A stretch of 64,000 bases of DNA from Paraburkholderia rhizosphaerae. Its GTDB lineage: Bacteria; Pseudomonadota; Gammaproteobacteria; Burkholderiales; Burkholderiaceae. The notes beneath the pieces were generated by a model. It saw nothing but the letters and a program-made list of their open reading frames with translations, was not told the DNA's origin and searched no databases. The stretch is taken from NCBI RefSeq assembly GCF_004366595.1, contig NZ_SORE01000002.1, positions 186,001-250,000 of the forward strand, read 5' to 3'. Positions 17,334 through 26,917 of the stretch are shown piece after piece. The position numbers and the translations under genes were made by a program. How positions within the stretch are numbered: the first letter of the stretch is position 1; each line of letters opens with the position of its first letter.

Positions 17334-18317
17334 ATGTCTGTTTCGAGTCAGTTGAGCAAGGACAAACTGCTGGACGCGTATCGAATGATGCGCACGATCC
17401 GCGAGTTCGAGGAGCGCTTGCACGTCGAGTTCGCGACCGGCGAGATTCCGGGCTTCGTGCATCTGTATGCGGGCGAAGAGGCGTCGGCGGTTGGCACGAT
17501 GCTGCATCTGAACGACGCCGACTACGTCGCCACCACGCACCGCGGCCATGGCCATTGCATCGCGAAGGGCGTCGATGTACGCGGCATGATGGCCGAAATC
17601 TATGGCCGCACAACCGGCGTATGCCGCGGCAAGGGCGGCTCGATGCATATCGCGGACCTGTCGAAGGGGATGCTCGGCGCGAATGGCATCGTCGGCGCGG
17701 GCGGTCCGCTCGTGTGCGGCGCGGCACTCGCGGCGAAGTACAAGAAAAACGGCGGCGTGGGCGTGTGTTTCTTCGGCGACGGCGCGTCGAATCAGGGCGT
17801 GATTTTCGAATCGATGAACCTCGCATCGATCTGGCGCCTGCCGGCGATCTTTATCGCTGAAAACAACGGCTATGCGGAGTCGACGTCGTCGTCGTGGGCG
17901 GTCGCGTCGGACAACATCGCGGACCGCGCGAGCGGTTTCGGCATGCCGGGTGTGATTGTCGACGGGTTCGATTTCTTCGCAGTGCATGAAGCGGTCGGCG
18001 AAGCGATCGAGCGCGCGCGTCACGGCGGCGGACCGACGCTGATCGAAATGAAACTGTCGCGCTATTTCGGCCACTTCGAAGGCGATGCGCAAACCTATCG
18101 AGCGCCGGGCGAAGTGCAGAAGCTGCGCGAAGAGAAGGATTGCCTGAAGCGTTTCGAAGAGCGTGTCGTGCGCGCGGAGATGCTAGGCGCGGCGGAACTA
18201 CGCGATGTCGACGCGAAAGTGAAGCAGTTGATCGATGGCGCGGTGAGCGAAGCGAAGGCGGCACCGCTGCCGGGCGCGGAAGACCTGCTAACCGACGTGT
18301 ACGTGTCGTATCCGTAA
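17334..18317 (+). CDS. acoA: Acetoin dehydrogenase E1 alpha subunit
   Basis: The 327-residue alpha subunit of the thiamine-diphosphate-dependent acetoin:DCPIP oxidoreductase, which cleaves acetoin to acetaldehyde and an acetyl unit. The thiamine diphosphate motif begins GDGASNQG (around residue 145) and ends at AENNGYAEST. The HRGHGHCIAKG segment is typical of 2-oxo-acid dehydrogenase E1 alpha. The ATG at 17334 follows AAGGAG. acoB starts 32 bases downstream. Confidence 0.94.
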   Translation: MSVSSQLSKDKLLDAYRMMRTIREFEERLHVEFATGEIPGFVHLYAGEEASAVGTMLHLNDADYVATTHRGHGHCIAKGVDVRGMMAEIYGRTTGVCRGKGGSMHIADLSKGMLGANGIVGAGGPLVCGAALAAKYKKNGGVGVCFFGDGASNQGVIFESMNLASIWRLPAIFIAENNGYAESTSSSWAVASDNIADRASGFGMPGVIVDGFDFFAVHEAVGEAIERARHGGGPTLIEMKLSRYFGHFEGDAQTYRAPGEVQKLREEKDCLKRFEERVVRAEMLGAAELRDVDAKVKQLIDGAVSEAKAAPLPGAEDLLTDVYVSYP

Positions 18318-18349
18318 TTGCCGAACGGCCCAACTTCAAGGAGACAGAC

Positions 18350-19354
18350 ATGGCACGCAAGATCAGTTTTTCACAGGCAATCAACGAGGCCTTGAGCCAG
18401 GAAATGGCGCGCGACGAGAGCGTCATTGTGATGGGTGAGGACAACGCGGGCGGCGAAGGCGCGCCGGGTGAGCACGATGCATGGGGCGGCGTGCTCGGCG
18501 TAACGAAGGGGCTTTACCACAAGTATCCGGGGCGCGTGCTTGATACGCCGCTGTCGGAGGGCGGCTTTATCGGCGCCGCGGTGGGCGCTGCCGCATGCGG
18601 AATGCGCCCGGTCGCGGAGTTGATGTTTATCGACTTTATGGGTGTTTGCTTCGACCAGATCTTCAATCAGGCCGCGAAATTCCGTTATATGTTCGGCGGC
18701 AAGGCGGTGACGCCGGTTGTGATTCGCACGATGCAGGGCGCGGGCTTGCGCGCGGCGGCCCAGCATTCGCAGATGCTGACTTCGCTGTTTACGCATGTGC
18801 CGGGGCTGAAGGTGGTGTGCCCATCCACGCCGTATGACGCGAAGGGTTTGATGATCCAGGCGATTCGCGACAACGATCCGGTTATTTTCTGCGAGCACAA
18901 GTTGCTGTACGGGCGTGAGGGCGACGTACCCGAAGAGCTGTATTCGATTCCGTTCGGCGAAGCGAACCTCGTGCGCGAAGGCGATGATGCAACGATCGTC
19001 ACGTATGGCCGCATGGTGCACTTCGCAACCGATGCGGCGGACAAGCTCGCCAAAGACGGCATCGATGTCGAGATTATCGATTTGCGCACGACGTCGCCGC
19101 TCGACGAGGACACGATACTCGAAAGCGCGGAGAAGACGGGTCGGGTGATCGTCGTCGATGAGGCGAATCCGCGTTGTTCGATTGCGACGGATATTGCCGC
19201 GCTCGTCGCGCAGAAGGCGTTCCATTCGTTGAAGGCGCCGATCGAACTCGTCACCGCGCCGCACACACCCGCGCCGTTCGCAAGCGTGCTCGAGGATCTG
19301 TACATCCCGTCGGCGGACAAGATCGCCGCGGCGGTCGCGAAAGCACGTCATTGA
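18350..19354 (+). CDS. acoB: Acetoin dehydrogenase E1 beta subunit
   Basis: The 334-residue transketolase-like beta subunit that pairs with AcoA. It shows the E1-beta N terminus ARKISFSQAINEALSQEM, the VMGEDNAGGEG segment, the DTPLSEGGFIGAAVGAA region, and the C-terminal transketolase domain (VDEANPRCSIATDIAAL). The start at 18350 follows AAGGAGAC; the frame is open into acoA but has no family similarity there. Confidence 0.94.
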   Translation: MARKISFSQAINEALSQEMARDESVIVMGEDNAGGEGAPGEHDAWGGVLGVTKGLYHKYPGRVLDTPLSEGGFIGAAVGAAACGMRPVAELMFIDFMGVCFDQIFNQAAKFRYMFGGKAVTPVVIRTMQGAGLRAAAQHSQMLTSLFTHVPGLKVVCPSTPYDAKGLMIQAIRDNDPVIFCEHKLLYGREGDVPEELYSIPFGEANLVREGDDATIVTYGRMVHFATDAADKLAKDGIDVEIIDLRTTSPLDEDTILESAEKTGRVIVVDEANPRCSIATDIAALVAQKAFHSLKAPIELVTAPHTPAPFASVLEDLYIPSADKIAAAVAKARH

Positions 19355-19412
19355 GTACACCACCGAGCAAGCAGCACGCAACTCAGCGCACAACTGAACG
19401 AGGTACCGAGCG

Positions 19413-20531
19413 ATGCCGATTCACATGATTACGATGCCCAAGTGGGGCTTATCGATGGAACAAGGGCAGGTCAACGGCTGGCTGAAAGCGGTTGGCGACA
19501 AGGTGAGCCGTGGCGACGAGTTGCTCGACGTCGAAACCGACAAGATTTCGTCGGGTGTCGAGTGCGCGTTCGACGGCACCTTACGCCGGCAGGTCGCACA
19601 GGAGGGCGACACGTTGCCGGTCGGTGCGCTGCTCGGAGTGGTCGCCGATGTCGAAACGCCGGACGCGCAAATCGACGATGCGGTCGCGACCTTCCAGCGT
19701 GATTTCGTGCCGGCGGCCGCAGCCGATGCCGACGCCGGACCACAACCGGAGAAAGTGCAGATTGGCGGTCGCACGGTGCGCTACCTGAAAATCGGCGAAG
19801 GCGGCGGCACGCCAGCGGTGCTGATCCATGGGTTCGGCGGCGACCTGAACGCATGGATGTTCAACCATGCAGACCTCGCCACGCACCGCGAGGTCTGGGC
19901 GCTCGATCTGCCGGGGCACGGCGAGTCGGGCAAAGCGGTCGATACGGGCAGCGCCGACGAACTGGCGGACGCGGTGCTCGTGTTTCTCGAAGACCGCAGG
20001 ATCGCGCGCGCCCATCTGGTCGGGCATTCGATGGGCAGCCTCGTGGCGATGACGGTCGCCGCGAAAGCACCGGCGCGCGTCGCATCGCTCGCGCTGATCA
20101 GTGGTGCAGGGCTCGGGGACGAGATCAATCGCGCATATATCGAGGGCTTTGTCGCGGGCACCAGCCGCAATTCGCTGAAGCCGCACATGCTGAAATTGTT
20201 CGCGGACCCGGCGCTCGTCACGCGGCAGATGATCGAAGATGTCGTGAAGTACAAGCGGCTCGAGGGCGTCAACGACGCATTGCAGAAGATCGCGGGGCGG
20301 GCGTTCGTCGAAGGCGTGCAACAGAAGATTTACCGCGATCGGGTCGGCACGCTCGCGCCGCGCGTGATGGTGATCTGGGGCGCGCAGGATCAGGTCATTC
20401 CCGCGCGTCATGCGCAAGGGTTGCCCGGCGAAATCCGCGTGCACGTGCTGGAAGGCAAGGGCCATATGGTGCATATGGAGGCGGCATCCGAAGTGAACCG
20501 GCTGCTGAACGACTTTTTCGGAGTGGCCTGA
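19413..20531 (+). CDS. acoC: Acetoin dehydrogenase E2, lipoyl plus alpha/beta hydrolase
   Basis: A 372-residue fusion of a lipoyl domain (residues 1-80, lipoylated Lys44 in DVETDKISS) and an alpha/beta hydrolase domain (about 118-372). The hydrolase has the oxyanion HGFGG at 139-143, nucleophile Ser206 in GHSMGS and a C-terminal His in GKGHMVHME. AcoC takes the place of a normal E2: it carries and releases the acetyl unit from acetoin cleavage. It lies in the aco operon after acoB and before a lipoyl synthase gene. No dihydrolipoamide dehydrogenase gene follows, so E3 must come from elsewhere. Confidence 0.92.
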   Translation: MPIHMITMPKWGLSMEQGQVNGWLKAVGDKVSRGDELLDVETDKISSGVECAFDGTLRRQVAQEGDTLPVGALLGVVADVETPDAQIDDAVATFQRDFVPAAAADADAGPQPEKVQIGGRTVRYLKIGEGGGTPAVLIHGFGGDLNAWMFNHADLATHREVWALDLPGHGESGKAVDTGSADELADAVLVFLEDRRIARAHLVGHSMGSLVAMTVAAKAPARVASLALISGAGLGDEINRAYIEGFVAGTSRNSLKPHMLKLFADPALVTRQMIEDVVKYKRLEGVNDALQKIAGRAFVEGVQQKIYRDRVGTLAPRVMVIWGAQDQVIPARHAQGLPGEIRVHVLEGKGHMVHMEAASEVNRLLNDFFGVA

Positions 20532-20533
20532 CG

Positions 20534-21526
20534 ATGGAAGCCGTTCGGCAGAAGGAAACCGTGCAACCTGGCGCGACGGCGCTCGGGCAGCAGGGCCTGC
20601 GTAGCCGCGACAAGCTTGCTCGCATTCCGGTGAAGATCGTGCCGGCTGCGCGGGCCGATGTGCTGCCCAAGCCGCCGTGGCTGCATGCGAAACCAATGAT
20701 GAGCGTAACGGTAGCCGGCATGGCGGCCATTCTTCGCGCGCATCGGCTGCATTCGGTGTGCGAGGAGGCGACGTGTCCGAATATCGGCGAATGCTTCGCG
20801 CAGCGGACCGCCACGTTCATGATCATGGGCGGCGTATGCACGCGGCGCTGTGCGTTCTGCGATGTCGCGCATGGCCGGCCGGCGCCGCTCGACGACGACG
20901 AACCCGCGCGTCTCGCCGATGCGGTGGCGGCACTCGGGCTGCGTTACGTGGTGGTAACGTCGGTGGACCGCGACGATCTGCGCGACGGCGGCGCCGTGCA
21001 TTTCGCCCGTTGCGTTGCGTTGTTGCGCGAGCGCGTGCCGGGCATTCGTGTCGAACTGCTGACGCCGGATTTTCGTGGACGTGTCGAGCGGGCGATCGAC
21101 GCGTTGTCGGCGGCATGGCCTGACGTGTTCAACCACAACGTCGAGACCGTGCCGTCGCTGTATCGTGCGGCCCGCGCGGGAGCGAGTTACGGCGGCTCAC
21201 TGGAACTGCTCGAGCGCATGAAACGCGCGCATCCGCGCATGCTGACGAAGTCGGGATTGATGGTCGGCCTCGGTGAGACGGACGCGGCGTTGGTCGACAC
21301 GATGCGCGATATCCGCGCGCACGACGTCGATGTGCTGACGATCGGCCAGTATCTGGCGCCTTCGAAGTTTCACCTGCCGGTGCGGCGCTATGTGCCGCCG
21401 GAAACCTTCGATGCGTGGCGGGACGAAGGGCTGCGGATGGGGTTCAGGGAGGTGGTGGCGGGTCCGCTGGTGAGGTCTTCTTATCACGCGGACCAGGTAC
21501 GGGTGAGCGGCGCCTCTGAATCCTGA
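20534..21526 (+). CDS. lipA: Lipoyl synthase, aco-operon copy
   Basis: A 330-residue radical-SAM enzyme that inserts sulfur into octanoyl groups to make lipoate. All cluster ligands are present: auxiliary cluster Cys76, Cys81 and Cys87 (C-x4-C-x5-C), radical-SAM cluster Cys102, Cys106, Cys109 (CTRRCAFC), and the C-terminal RSSYHA serine. The ATG at 20534 lies two bases after the acoC stop. The frame is open back through acoC, which is a shadow. Its place suggests dedicated lipoylation of AcoC; a housekeeping copy is expected elsewhere, but I cannot see it. Confidence 0.9.
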   Translation: MEAVRQKETVQPGATALGQQGLRSRDKLARIPVKIVPAARADVLPKPPWLHAKPMMSVTVAGMAAILRAHRLHSVCEEATCPNIGECFAQRTATFMIMGGVCTRRCAFCDVAHGRPAPLDDDEPARLADAVAALGLRYVVVTSVDRDDLRDGGAVHFARCVALLRERVPGIRVELLTPDFRGRVERAIDALSAAWPDVFNHNVETVPSLYRAARAGASYGGSLELLERMKRAHPRMLTKSGLMVGLGETDAALVDTMRDIRAHDVDVLTIGQYLAPSKFHLPVRRYVPPETFDAWRDEGLRMGFREVVAGPLVRSSYHADQVRVSGASES

Positions 21527-21659
21527 GTGCAAGAGCGGCGAATCAATTCACGTACATCCGCGCCATAGCGTCGGCTCGGTTTTGACCTGCGCGTGCCGAT
21601 CGGGATCGGGGGCCCGGAAGCACAAAAACCATGCGCTCGAATAGTTTCGACGTCTCGGT

Positions 21660-22113
21660 CGGCTATTTTCTACGCTGCGCGATGGCGCCACCACGCGTCC
21701 GGTGCAATGGTATTTCGACAATCTTCTGCCGGAGGAAAGCGTTCGTGCGTTGCTCGCGGCGGATGTGGGGCTGCCCGACATCACCGATGCGTTTGCCCTT
21801 CTTGAGCACTATGGCCGGGAGTCCGCGGGGTCGATCACGCTGCGCACAGCGGATGATCGGGCGGATATCGATAGCACCCTGCGGCCGCGTCGCGCTGGGT
21901 TTAACGCGCGTGACCGCGCTACGCCAGCTCGATGAGTTGCTGCGGCGTATTCCCGTCGAGGCTGACGCGCTGCTTGCAGCAGTGAATGCGCAAAACGCGG
22001 CAATGCTCGCTGAGCGTCCGCATCTCGCCGCGACCTTCGGCGGCGAGATGCGGTGCTTGAGGGCAATTTGCCACGTCGTCATTAGAGAAATGGTCGAGCG
22101 CCTGCTAAAGTGA
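21660..22113 (+). pseudogene. Decayed hipA-like toxin kinase gene
   Basis: Two fragments in different frames look like remains of a HipA serine/threonine kinase. The first (about 21660-21935) reads LRDGATTRPVQWYFDNLLPE, then ADVGLPDITDAFALLEHYGRESAGS, which matches the HipA N-terminal subdomain (typical FDNLLPE, ...DxFALLxxxGRDxAG). The second (about 21900-22113, another frame) reads ALRQLDELLRRIPVEADALL and ends REMVERLLK, similar to HipA C-terminal helices. The central kinase domain is missing, a stop codon precedes the first fragment, and no hipB gene is adjacent. The assignment of the first fragment is fairly good; the second is weak. Confidence 0.5.
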
Positions 22114-22135
22114 CTATCCGACGCGGCAGATCAGG

Positions 22136-22969
22136 TCAGATCACCCGCTCTCGCAACTTCGCGGAGACGATATCGATTACCGTGACCACTACGATCACCA
22201 TCAACAGCACCGCAGTCGTTTGCGCGTAATCGAACGAGCGGATCGATTCGTAGAGCACCACGCCGATCCCGCCCGCGCCGACCATTCCGACCACCATCGC
22301 CGAGCGCACGTTCGATTCAAACCGGTACAACGCATACGAGATCCACAGCGGCAACACCTGCGGCAGCACGCCATAGATGATCTCGTCGAGACTCGTCGCG
22401 CCGGTTGCGCGCACGCCTTCGGCCGGGCGCGGGTCGATTGCCTCGACCGCTTCCGCAAACAGCTTCGCGAGCACACCGGTCGTATGCACCCACAGCGCGA
22501 GCACACCCGCAAACGGACCCAGACCGACCGCAACGATAAACAGCATCGCGAACACCATTTCATTGATCGCGCGGCACGCATCCATCGCGCGCCGCACCGG
22601 CTGCACGACCCACGCCGGCGCCATGTTGTGCGCGGACATCAACCCGAACGGAATCGCGCAGACAATCGCTAGCGCCGTGCCCCACACCGCGACCGCAAGC
22701 GTGACCAGTAGCTCTTGCGTGTAGATGCGCCAGTCGCTGAAGTTCGGCGGGAAAAAGTCCTTCGCGAACTGCCCCATGTTGCCCGCATCCGCGAACAGAT
22801 CGAGCGGGCGCATATCCGCGGCACGCCACGACAGTCCAAGCACCGCGATCAACACGATCCAGCTGAACGTCGAACTCCAGCTGCGCTTGCCGGCGGCCGC
22901 GGCATTCGGCGCCGCGACTGCTTTCGATTGCCGTGCGCCGCGTTCGGCGGCCATGTCTGCGCTATTCAT
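22136..22969 (-). CDS. phnE: Phosphonate ABC transporter permease PhnE
   Basis: A 277-residue inner-membrane permease with about six hydrophobic segments and the ABC permease EAA-type loop ([21 protein letters not shown]). It forms the membrane channel for phosphonate uptake with PhnC and PhnD. The start codon directly abuts the phnD stop. It ends the phnCDE operon, whose promoter region has the same operator core as the C-P lyase genes. Confidence 0.92.
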   Translation of the reverse strand: MNSADMAAERGARQSKAVAAPNAAAAGKRSWSSTFSWIVLIAVLGLSWRAADMRPLDLFADAGNMGQFAKDFFPPNFSDWRIYTQELLVTLAVAVWGTALAIVCAIPFGLMSAHNMAPAWVVQPVRRAMDACRAINEMVFAMLFIVAVGLGPFAGVLALWVHTTGVLAKLFAEAVEAIDPRPAEGVRATGATSLDEIIYGVLPQVLPLWISYALYRFESNVRSAMVVGMVGAGGIGVVLYESIRSFDYAQTTAVLLMVIVVVTVIDIVSAKLRERVI

Positions 22970-23938
22970 TTATTGCTTCGCGGCCGCGTCGTTCAGTGCG
23001 CTCAGCTTTGCGTCGATTGCGGCGACCTGCGTCTTGCGGTCCGCATCGGAGAGGTTCGTGTTAGCTTCGATCTTCTGCTTCTCCTGGAACAGCGCGACCT
23101 GGCGAATCGGCACCAGCTGCGCATCCGACGATGCCGCGAAGCCGCTATAGTTGGTCAGGTTTTTCATCACTTCCTTCTCACGCGGATCGGTCTTCGCATA
23201 GTTCACGAAGAAATCGCGCAGCTTGTCCTTCGTTTCCTGCGACAGGTCCTTGCGGTACACCAGCGGGTCGCTCGGAATCAGCGGCGACTTCCACAGCACG
23301 CGCACCTGCGCGAACTTGTCCGGATGCTGGGTTTGCAGGCGATCGAGCTCCTGCGTGTTGTTGGTCGCGACGTCGATCTTGTTGTTGATCACCGCCAGCA
23401 GGTTCGCTTCGTGGCTTGACGGCAGCACCGTCTTGAACGAAGCCGACGTAACCGGCACGCCGCGTTTCGCAAACAGGTAATAGCCCGGAATCAGCGTGCC
23501 GGAGGTCGAGTTCGGATCGCCCCAGCCGAGGTTCACGTCTTTCGTATTCTTGAATACATCGTCGAGCGTCTTGAAGCGGCTGTTCACGTTCGTGACTAGC
23601 ACTGAATAGTAGCCGCCAACACCATTCGCGTTCACCGACTTCACGAACACTTCGCCGTTCGAGCGATCGACGGCTTCCATCGCCGACGCGTTGCCGAAGT
23701 AGCCGATCTGAACCTTGTTGAAACGCATCGCTTCGATGATGCCCGCGTAATCCGTCGCGAAGAACGCCTTCACGTGCAGACCGGTCTTCTGGTTCAGATC
23801 GTCGATCAGCGGTTGCCAGCGCTGCCGCAGCGTGCTGGACGCATCGGTCGAGATGATGCCGAAATTGAGGTCTTCAGCATGAGCGGCGACGCAGGCAAAT
23901 GCAGCTACGCCGACGATCAGTGAGCGCAAGAATTTCAT
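22970..23938 (-). CDS. phnD: Phosphonate-binding periplasmic protein PhnD
   Basis: A 322-residue solute-binding protein with a signal peptide (residues 1-21, cut after AHA). The PhnD family segments LNFGIISTDASSTLRQRW, GYFGNASAMEAV and DPNSTSGTLIPGYYLF (the ST-S-T phosphonate pocket) are visible. It captures phosphonates in the periplasm and passes them to PhnE. The gene lies between phnC (70 bases upstream) and phnE. Confidence 0.93.
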   Translation of the reverse strand: MKFLRSLIVGVAAFACVAAHAEDLNFGIISTDASSTLRQRWQPLIDDLNQKTGLHVKAFFATDYAGIIEAMRFNKVQIGYFGNASAMEAVDRSNGEVFVKSVNANGVGGYYSVLVTNVNSRFKTLDDVFKNTKDVNLGWGDPNSTSGTLIPGYYLFAKRGVPVTSASFKTVLPSSHEANLLAVINNKIDVATNNTQELDRLQTQHPDKFAQVRVLWKSPLIPSDPLVYRKDLSQETKDKLRDFFVNYAKTDPREKEVMKNLTNYSGFAASSDAQLVPIRQVALFQEKQKIEANTNLSDADRKTQVAAIDAKLSALNDAAAKQ

Positions 23939-24008
23939 GAGTTCAGAATCCCGGTTGGTTTTTGGTCGGTGCTAAACGGCTTGGAGGTGTGTGTCCGCTT
24001 GCGCGGCA

Positions 24009-24854
24009 TCACGTGGAATGCGCGGTATCGAGAGCAAAAGCGTACGACTGCGATGCGCGCGGCACATCGTCGTCGGTATGTTCTTCCAGCAGTTCGCGCG
24101 CGTCGTCGCCGTACAGCTGTTTCAACAACGCCGGCGTCAGGCTTGCCGACGGACCGTCGTAGACGATCTTGCCGCGCCGTAGCGCAACCGTTCGCGCGCA
24201 GTACTGCATCGCGATATCGACCTGATGCAGCGAGACGAGAACGGTCAGGTTGTGCTCGGTGTTCAGCTTGCGCAGCATGTCCATCACGCGGCGCGACGAT
24301 TCGGGGTCGAGCGACGCAATCGGTTCGTCCGCGAGAATGATGCGCGCTTGCTGCACGAGTGCGCGTGCGAGGGCCGCGCGCTGTTGCTGGCCACCGGACA
24401 GATTGCTTGCGCGTTCGCGCAGATGATCGCCAATGCCAACTTCGCGCAACGCGGTCAGCGTCAACTCGCGTTCACGATGCGGAAAAACACCCGTCAAACG
24501 ACGCCACAACGGTAAGCGCGCAAGCGCGCCGACTAGCACATTGGTTTCGACCGTCATCCGGCCAACAAGATTGAATTGCTGGAAGACAAAGCCGATATCG
24601 CGCCGGATGCGCCGCACCTCGCGCACGATACGGCCGTTTTGCTGAATCGGCCGGCCGAGAATCTCGATTTGCGATGGTTGCGCATCGGAGGCGGTGAAGC
24701 CCGCGATATGCCGCAGCAACGTCGACTTGCCCGAACCGGACGCGCCTATCAGTGCAACCATTTCGCCCGGCTCGACGCGCAAGTCGATTTCATCGAGTGC
24801 TTTGCGGCCGTTACTGAACGTCTTGCTCAAACGTTCGATGCGGATGGCTTCCAT
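24009..24854 (-). CDS. phnC: Phosphonate ABC transporter ATPase PhnC
   Basis: A 281-residue ABC ATPase with Walker [10 protein letters not shown] (residues 38-46), signature LSGGQQQR and Walker [13 protein letters not shown]. It powers phosphonate import with PhnE. The start at 24854 is chosen on AGGACA upstream and alignment with PhnC; the frame runs open to 24944, into the operator. First gene of phnCDE, about 20 kb from the C-P lyase genes. Confidence 0.93.
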   Translation of the reverse strand: MEAIRIERLSKTFSNGRKALDEIDLRVEPGEMVALIGASGSGKSTLLRHIAGFTASDAQPSQIEILGRPIQQNGRIVREVRRIRRDIGFVFQQFNLVGRMTVETNVLVGALARLPLWRRLTGVFPHRERELTLTALREVGIGDHLRERASNLSGGQQQRAALARALVQQARIILADEPIASLDPESSRRVMDMLRKLNTEHNLTVLVSLHQVDIAMQYCARTVALRRGKIVYDGPSASLTPALLKQLYGDDARELLEEHTDDDVPRASQSYAFALDTAHST

Positions 24855-24944
24855 AGATGTCCTGTCAATGACGCCGGCTATTCGCCGGAACGTTCGGCCA
24901 CATTCTAGGAAGCGACTATGACGGTTAGGTGAAAGCTGTCGCAA

Positions 24945-24954
24945 CGTCTAGACG
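24945..24954. promoter_or_regulatory. Probable PhnF operator upstream of phnC
   Basis: CGTCTAGACG is a perfect 10-bp palindrome, 90 bases before phnC. Its core is identical to that of the 16-bp palindrome at 1532-1547 between phnG and phnF, with the same preceding AA on the left side (AACGTCTAGACG). This suggests one regulon for uptake and breakdown. Confidence 0.7.
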
Positions 24955-25136
24955 ACTATATGTATCAAAACGTGAATGCGGTCCCGCATGCCGCTTTTTA
25001 CGCGTGTGTCAGTCATATGACAGCGCCTTGTGAGCGTCGCGCCACTGTCATTTAACTGCGAGGCGAACAAGCTATATTTGAAGGGGTCAGTGCATGAGCC
25101 GTCCCCAAAAACGCAGCCTCTCACGCCGGCGCCGCC

Positions 25137-26174
25137 ATGCAAAAGGTTCTCAGCTTCTTGCCCGATTCATTTGCGGAATACGAAGAACTGAAGGCAATTC
25201 TCGAAGGCGGCAGTGCGCTCTTCGAGATTCGAACCGTCTGCGAAACGCGAGTGCGGGGCAGGTCGTTCGCCGTGTTCTCGGCGAGCATCGGATCGACTGA
25301 TCCGCTTGCGCCGGCAATCGGATTTTTTGGCGGGATTCACGGACTCGAACGCATCGGGTCACAACTGGTTCTCGACTACATGCGCTCGCTGCTTGGCCGT
25401 CTCGAATGGGATGAACTGCTCGTGCGCCAGTTGCAATCGATTCGTCTGATCTTTGTCCCGATTGTCAATCCAGGTGGAATGTGGGCTGCGACGCGCGCGA
25501 ATCCGAATGGCGTCGACCTGATGCGCAACGGTCCGCAGGATGCCGACGAACATGTGCCGTGGCTTGCCGGCGGACAGCGGCTCGGCGCGTGGCTGCCGTG
25601 GTATCGCGGCCGGCGCGGGTCGCCGATGGAGCCGGAGGCGACCGCGTTGCTGCAGGTGGTGGCAAGCGAACTCGCGTCACGTCCGTTCAGCGTCGCGCTC
25701 GACTGTCATTCCGGCTATGGCTGGCGCGACAGCATCTGGTTTCCTTATGCACGCACCCGTCGAGCGATGCCGCACTTGCCCGAAATGTTCGCGCTGAAAA
25801 CGATGTTCGAGCACGCGCATCCTCACCATGGCTATCTGTTCGAGCCGCAAAGCCATCAATATCTGCTGCACGGAGATCTGTGGGACTACGCGTATGACAC
25901 GCGTCCTCCCGCAAGCATCTTTTTGCCGATGACGCTCGAACTCGGTTCGTGGATATGGATCAGGAAAAACCCGCGGCAGATTTTCTCGCGGCAAGGCATG
26001 TTCAATCCGGTAAAGGCGCATCGCACTGAGCGCGTGTTGCGCCGGCATGCGAATCTGCTCGACTTCCTGACGCGCGCGGCCTACTCGTCGCAGCGCTGGC
26101 TGCCGCAAGGCGTGGTGCGCCAGCAACTGCTGCAGCGCGCGTTCGACTTCTGGTATCGGACGCAGCACATATGA
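25137..26174 (+). CDS. M14-family zinc carboxypeptidase-like protein
   Basis: A 345-residue metallopeptidase-like protein. Residues fit the M14 catalytic set: His68 and Glu71 in GGIHGLERIGS, NPNGVDLMRN at 121-130 (substrate carboxylate Asn-Arg), His190 in ALDCHSGYGW, and Glu267 in MTLELGS. There is no signal peptide, so it is likely cytoplasmic. Relatives include succinylglutamate-type deacylases and cell-wall amidases; the substrate is not clear. The next gene overlaps its stop (ATGA), so it is co-transcribed with an alpha/beta hydrolase. Confidence 0.82.
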   Translation: MQKVLSFLPDSFAEYEELKAILEGGSALFEIRTVCETRVRGRSFAVFSASIGSTDPLAPAIGFFGGIHGLERIGSQLVLDYMRSLLGRLEWDELLVRQLQSIRLIFVPIVNPGGMWAATRANPNGVDLMRNGPQDADEHVPWLAGGQRLGAWLPWYRGRRGSPMEPEATALLQVVASELASRPFSVALDCHSGYGWRDSIWFPYARTRRAMPHLPEMFALKTMFEHAHPHHGYLFEPQSHQYLLHGDLWDYAYDTRPPASIFLPMTLELGSWIWIRKNPRQIFSRQGMFNPVKAHRTERVLRRHANLLDFLTRAAYSSQRWLPQGVVRQQLLQRAFDFWYRTQHI

Positions 26175-26917
26175 GCGCATGGATCCTGTTGCGCGGGCTG
26201 ACACGCGAATCGCGGCACTGGGGGACGTTGCCGCAACGCGTATCCGATGCATTTAGCGAAGCGCGCGTGCTGCCGGTCGACCTGCCCGGCAACGGTGAGT
26301 TTGCCGCGTTGCGTTCGTATCGCCGCGTTGCGGATATGGTGGGCTTCGTGCGCGTCGTCGCGGTCGAGCGCGGTATACCAGCACCATACCGGGTACTCGC
26401 GATGTCGCTCGGCGGAATGGTCGCAACCGACTGGGCGCAGCGGTATCCGGATGAAATCGAATCGCTGGTGCTGATCAACACGAGCATGCGTCCGTTCAAC
26501 TGGCCACACGAGCGGTTGCGGCCGCAAGCATGGCCGATGCTGATGCGCATCGCCGCGCACTGGCGCGAGCCGCGCGTCGCGGAAAGCGCGGTTCACGCGT
26601 TGACGTGCAACAACCGCGTCAGCCTTGCCGACGATCTCGACACGTGGTCCGCGATTCGCCGCAGCGCGCCGGTGAGCCGCATCAACGCGTGGCGGCAACT
26701 GATGGCGGCGGCTTCGTTTCGCGCCGAGTCGCAGCCGCCACGGTGCCGCACGTTGATTCTGTCATCGGCCGCGGACGGTCTTGTGAATCCGCTTTGCTCT
26801 GCCCGTCTCGCAGCCGCGTGGCGCGCGCCACATCGACACCATGCATCGGCGGGTCACGACTTGCCGCACGATGACCCGGCGTGGCTCGTCGAACAGATGC
26901 TCGACGGTTTGCGATAG
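26171..26917 (+). CDS. Alpha/beta hydrolase
   Basis: A 248-residue alpha/beta hydrolase of the BioH/RsbQ-like type. The nucleophile serine lies in AMSLGGM (about residue 79), the acid Asp in SSAADGLVNP and His in SAGHDLPHDDP. The family GRGLTRESRHWG-type start is present as LLRGLTRESRHWG. The gene overlaps the M14 peptidase gene by four bases, so the two enzymes may act on the same substrate. Substrate unknown. Confidence 0.8.
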   Translation: MSAWILLRGLTRESRHWGTLPQRVSDAFSEARVLPVDLPGNGEFAALRSYRRVADMVGFVRVVAVERGIPAPYRVLAMSLGGMVATDWAQRYPDEIESLVLINTSMRPFNWPHERLRPQAWPMLMRIAAHWREPRVAESAVHALTCNNRVSLADDLDTWSAIRRSAPVSRINAWRQLMAAASFRAESQPPRCRTLILSSAADGLVNPLCSARLAAAWRAPHRHHASAGHDLPHDDPAWLVEQMLDGLR

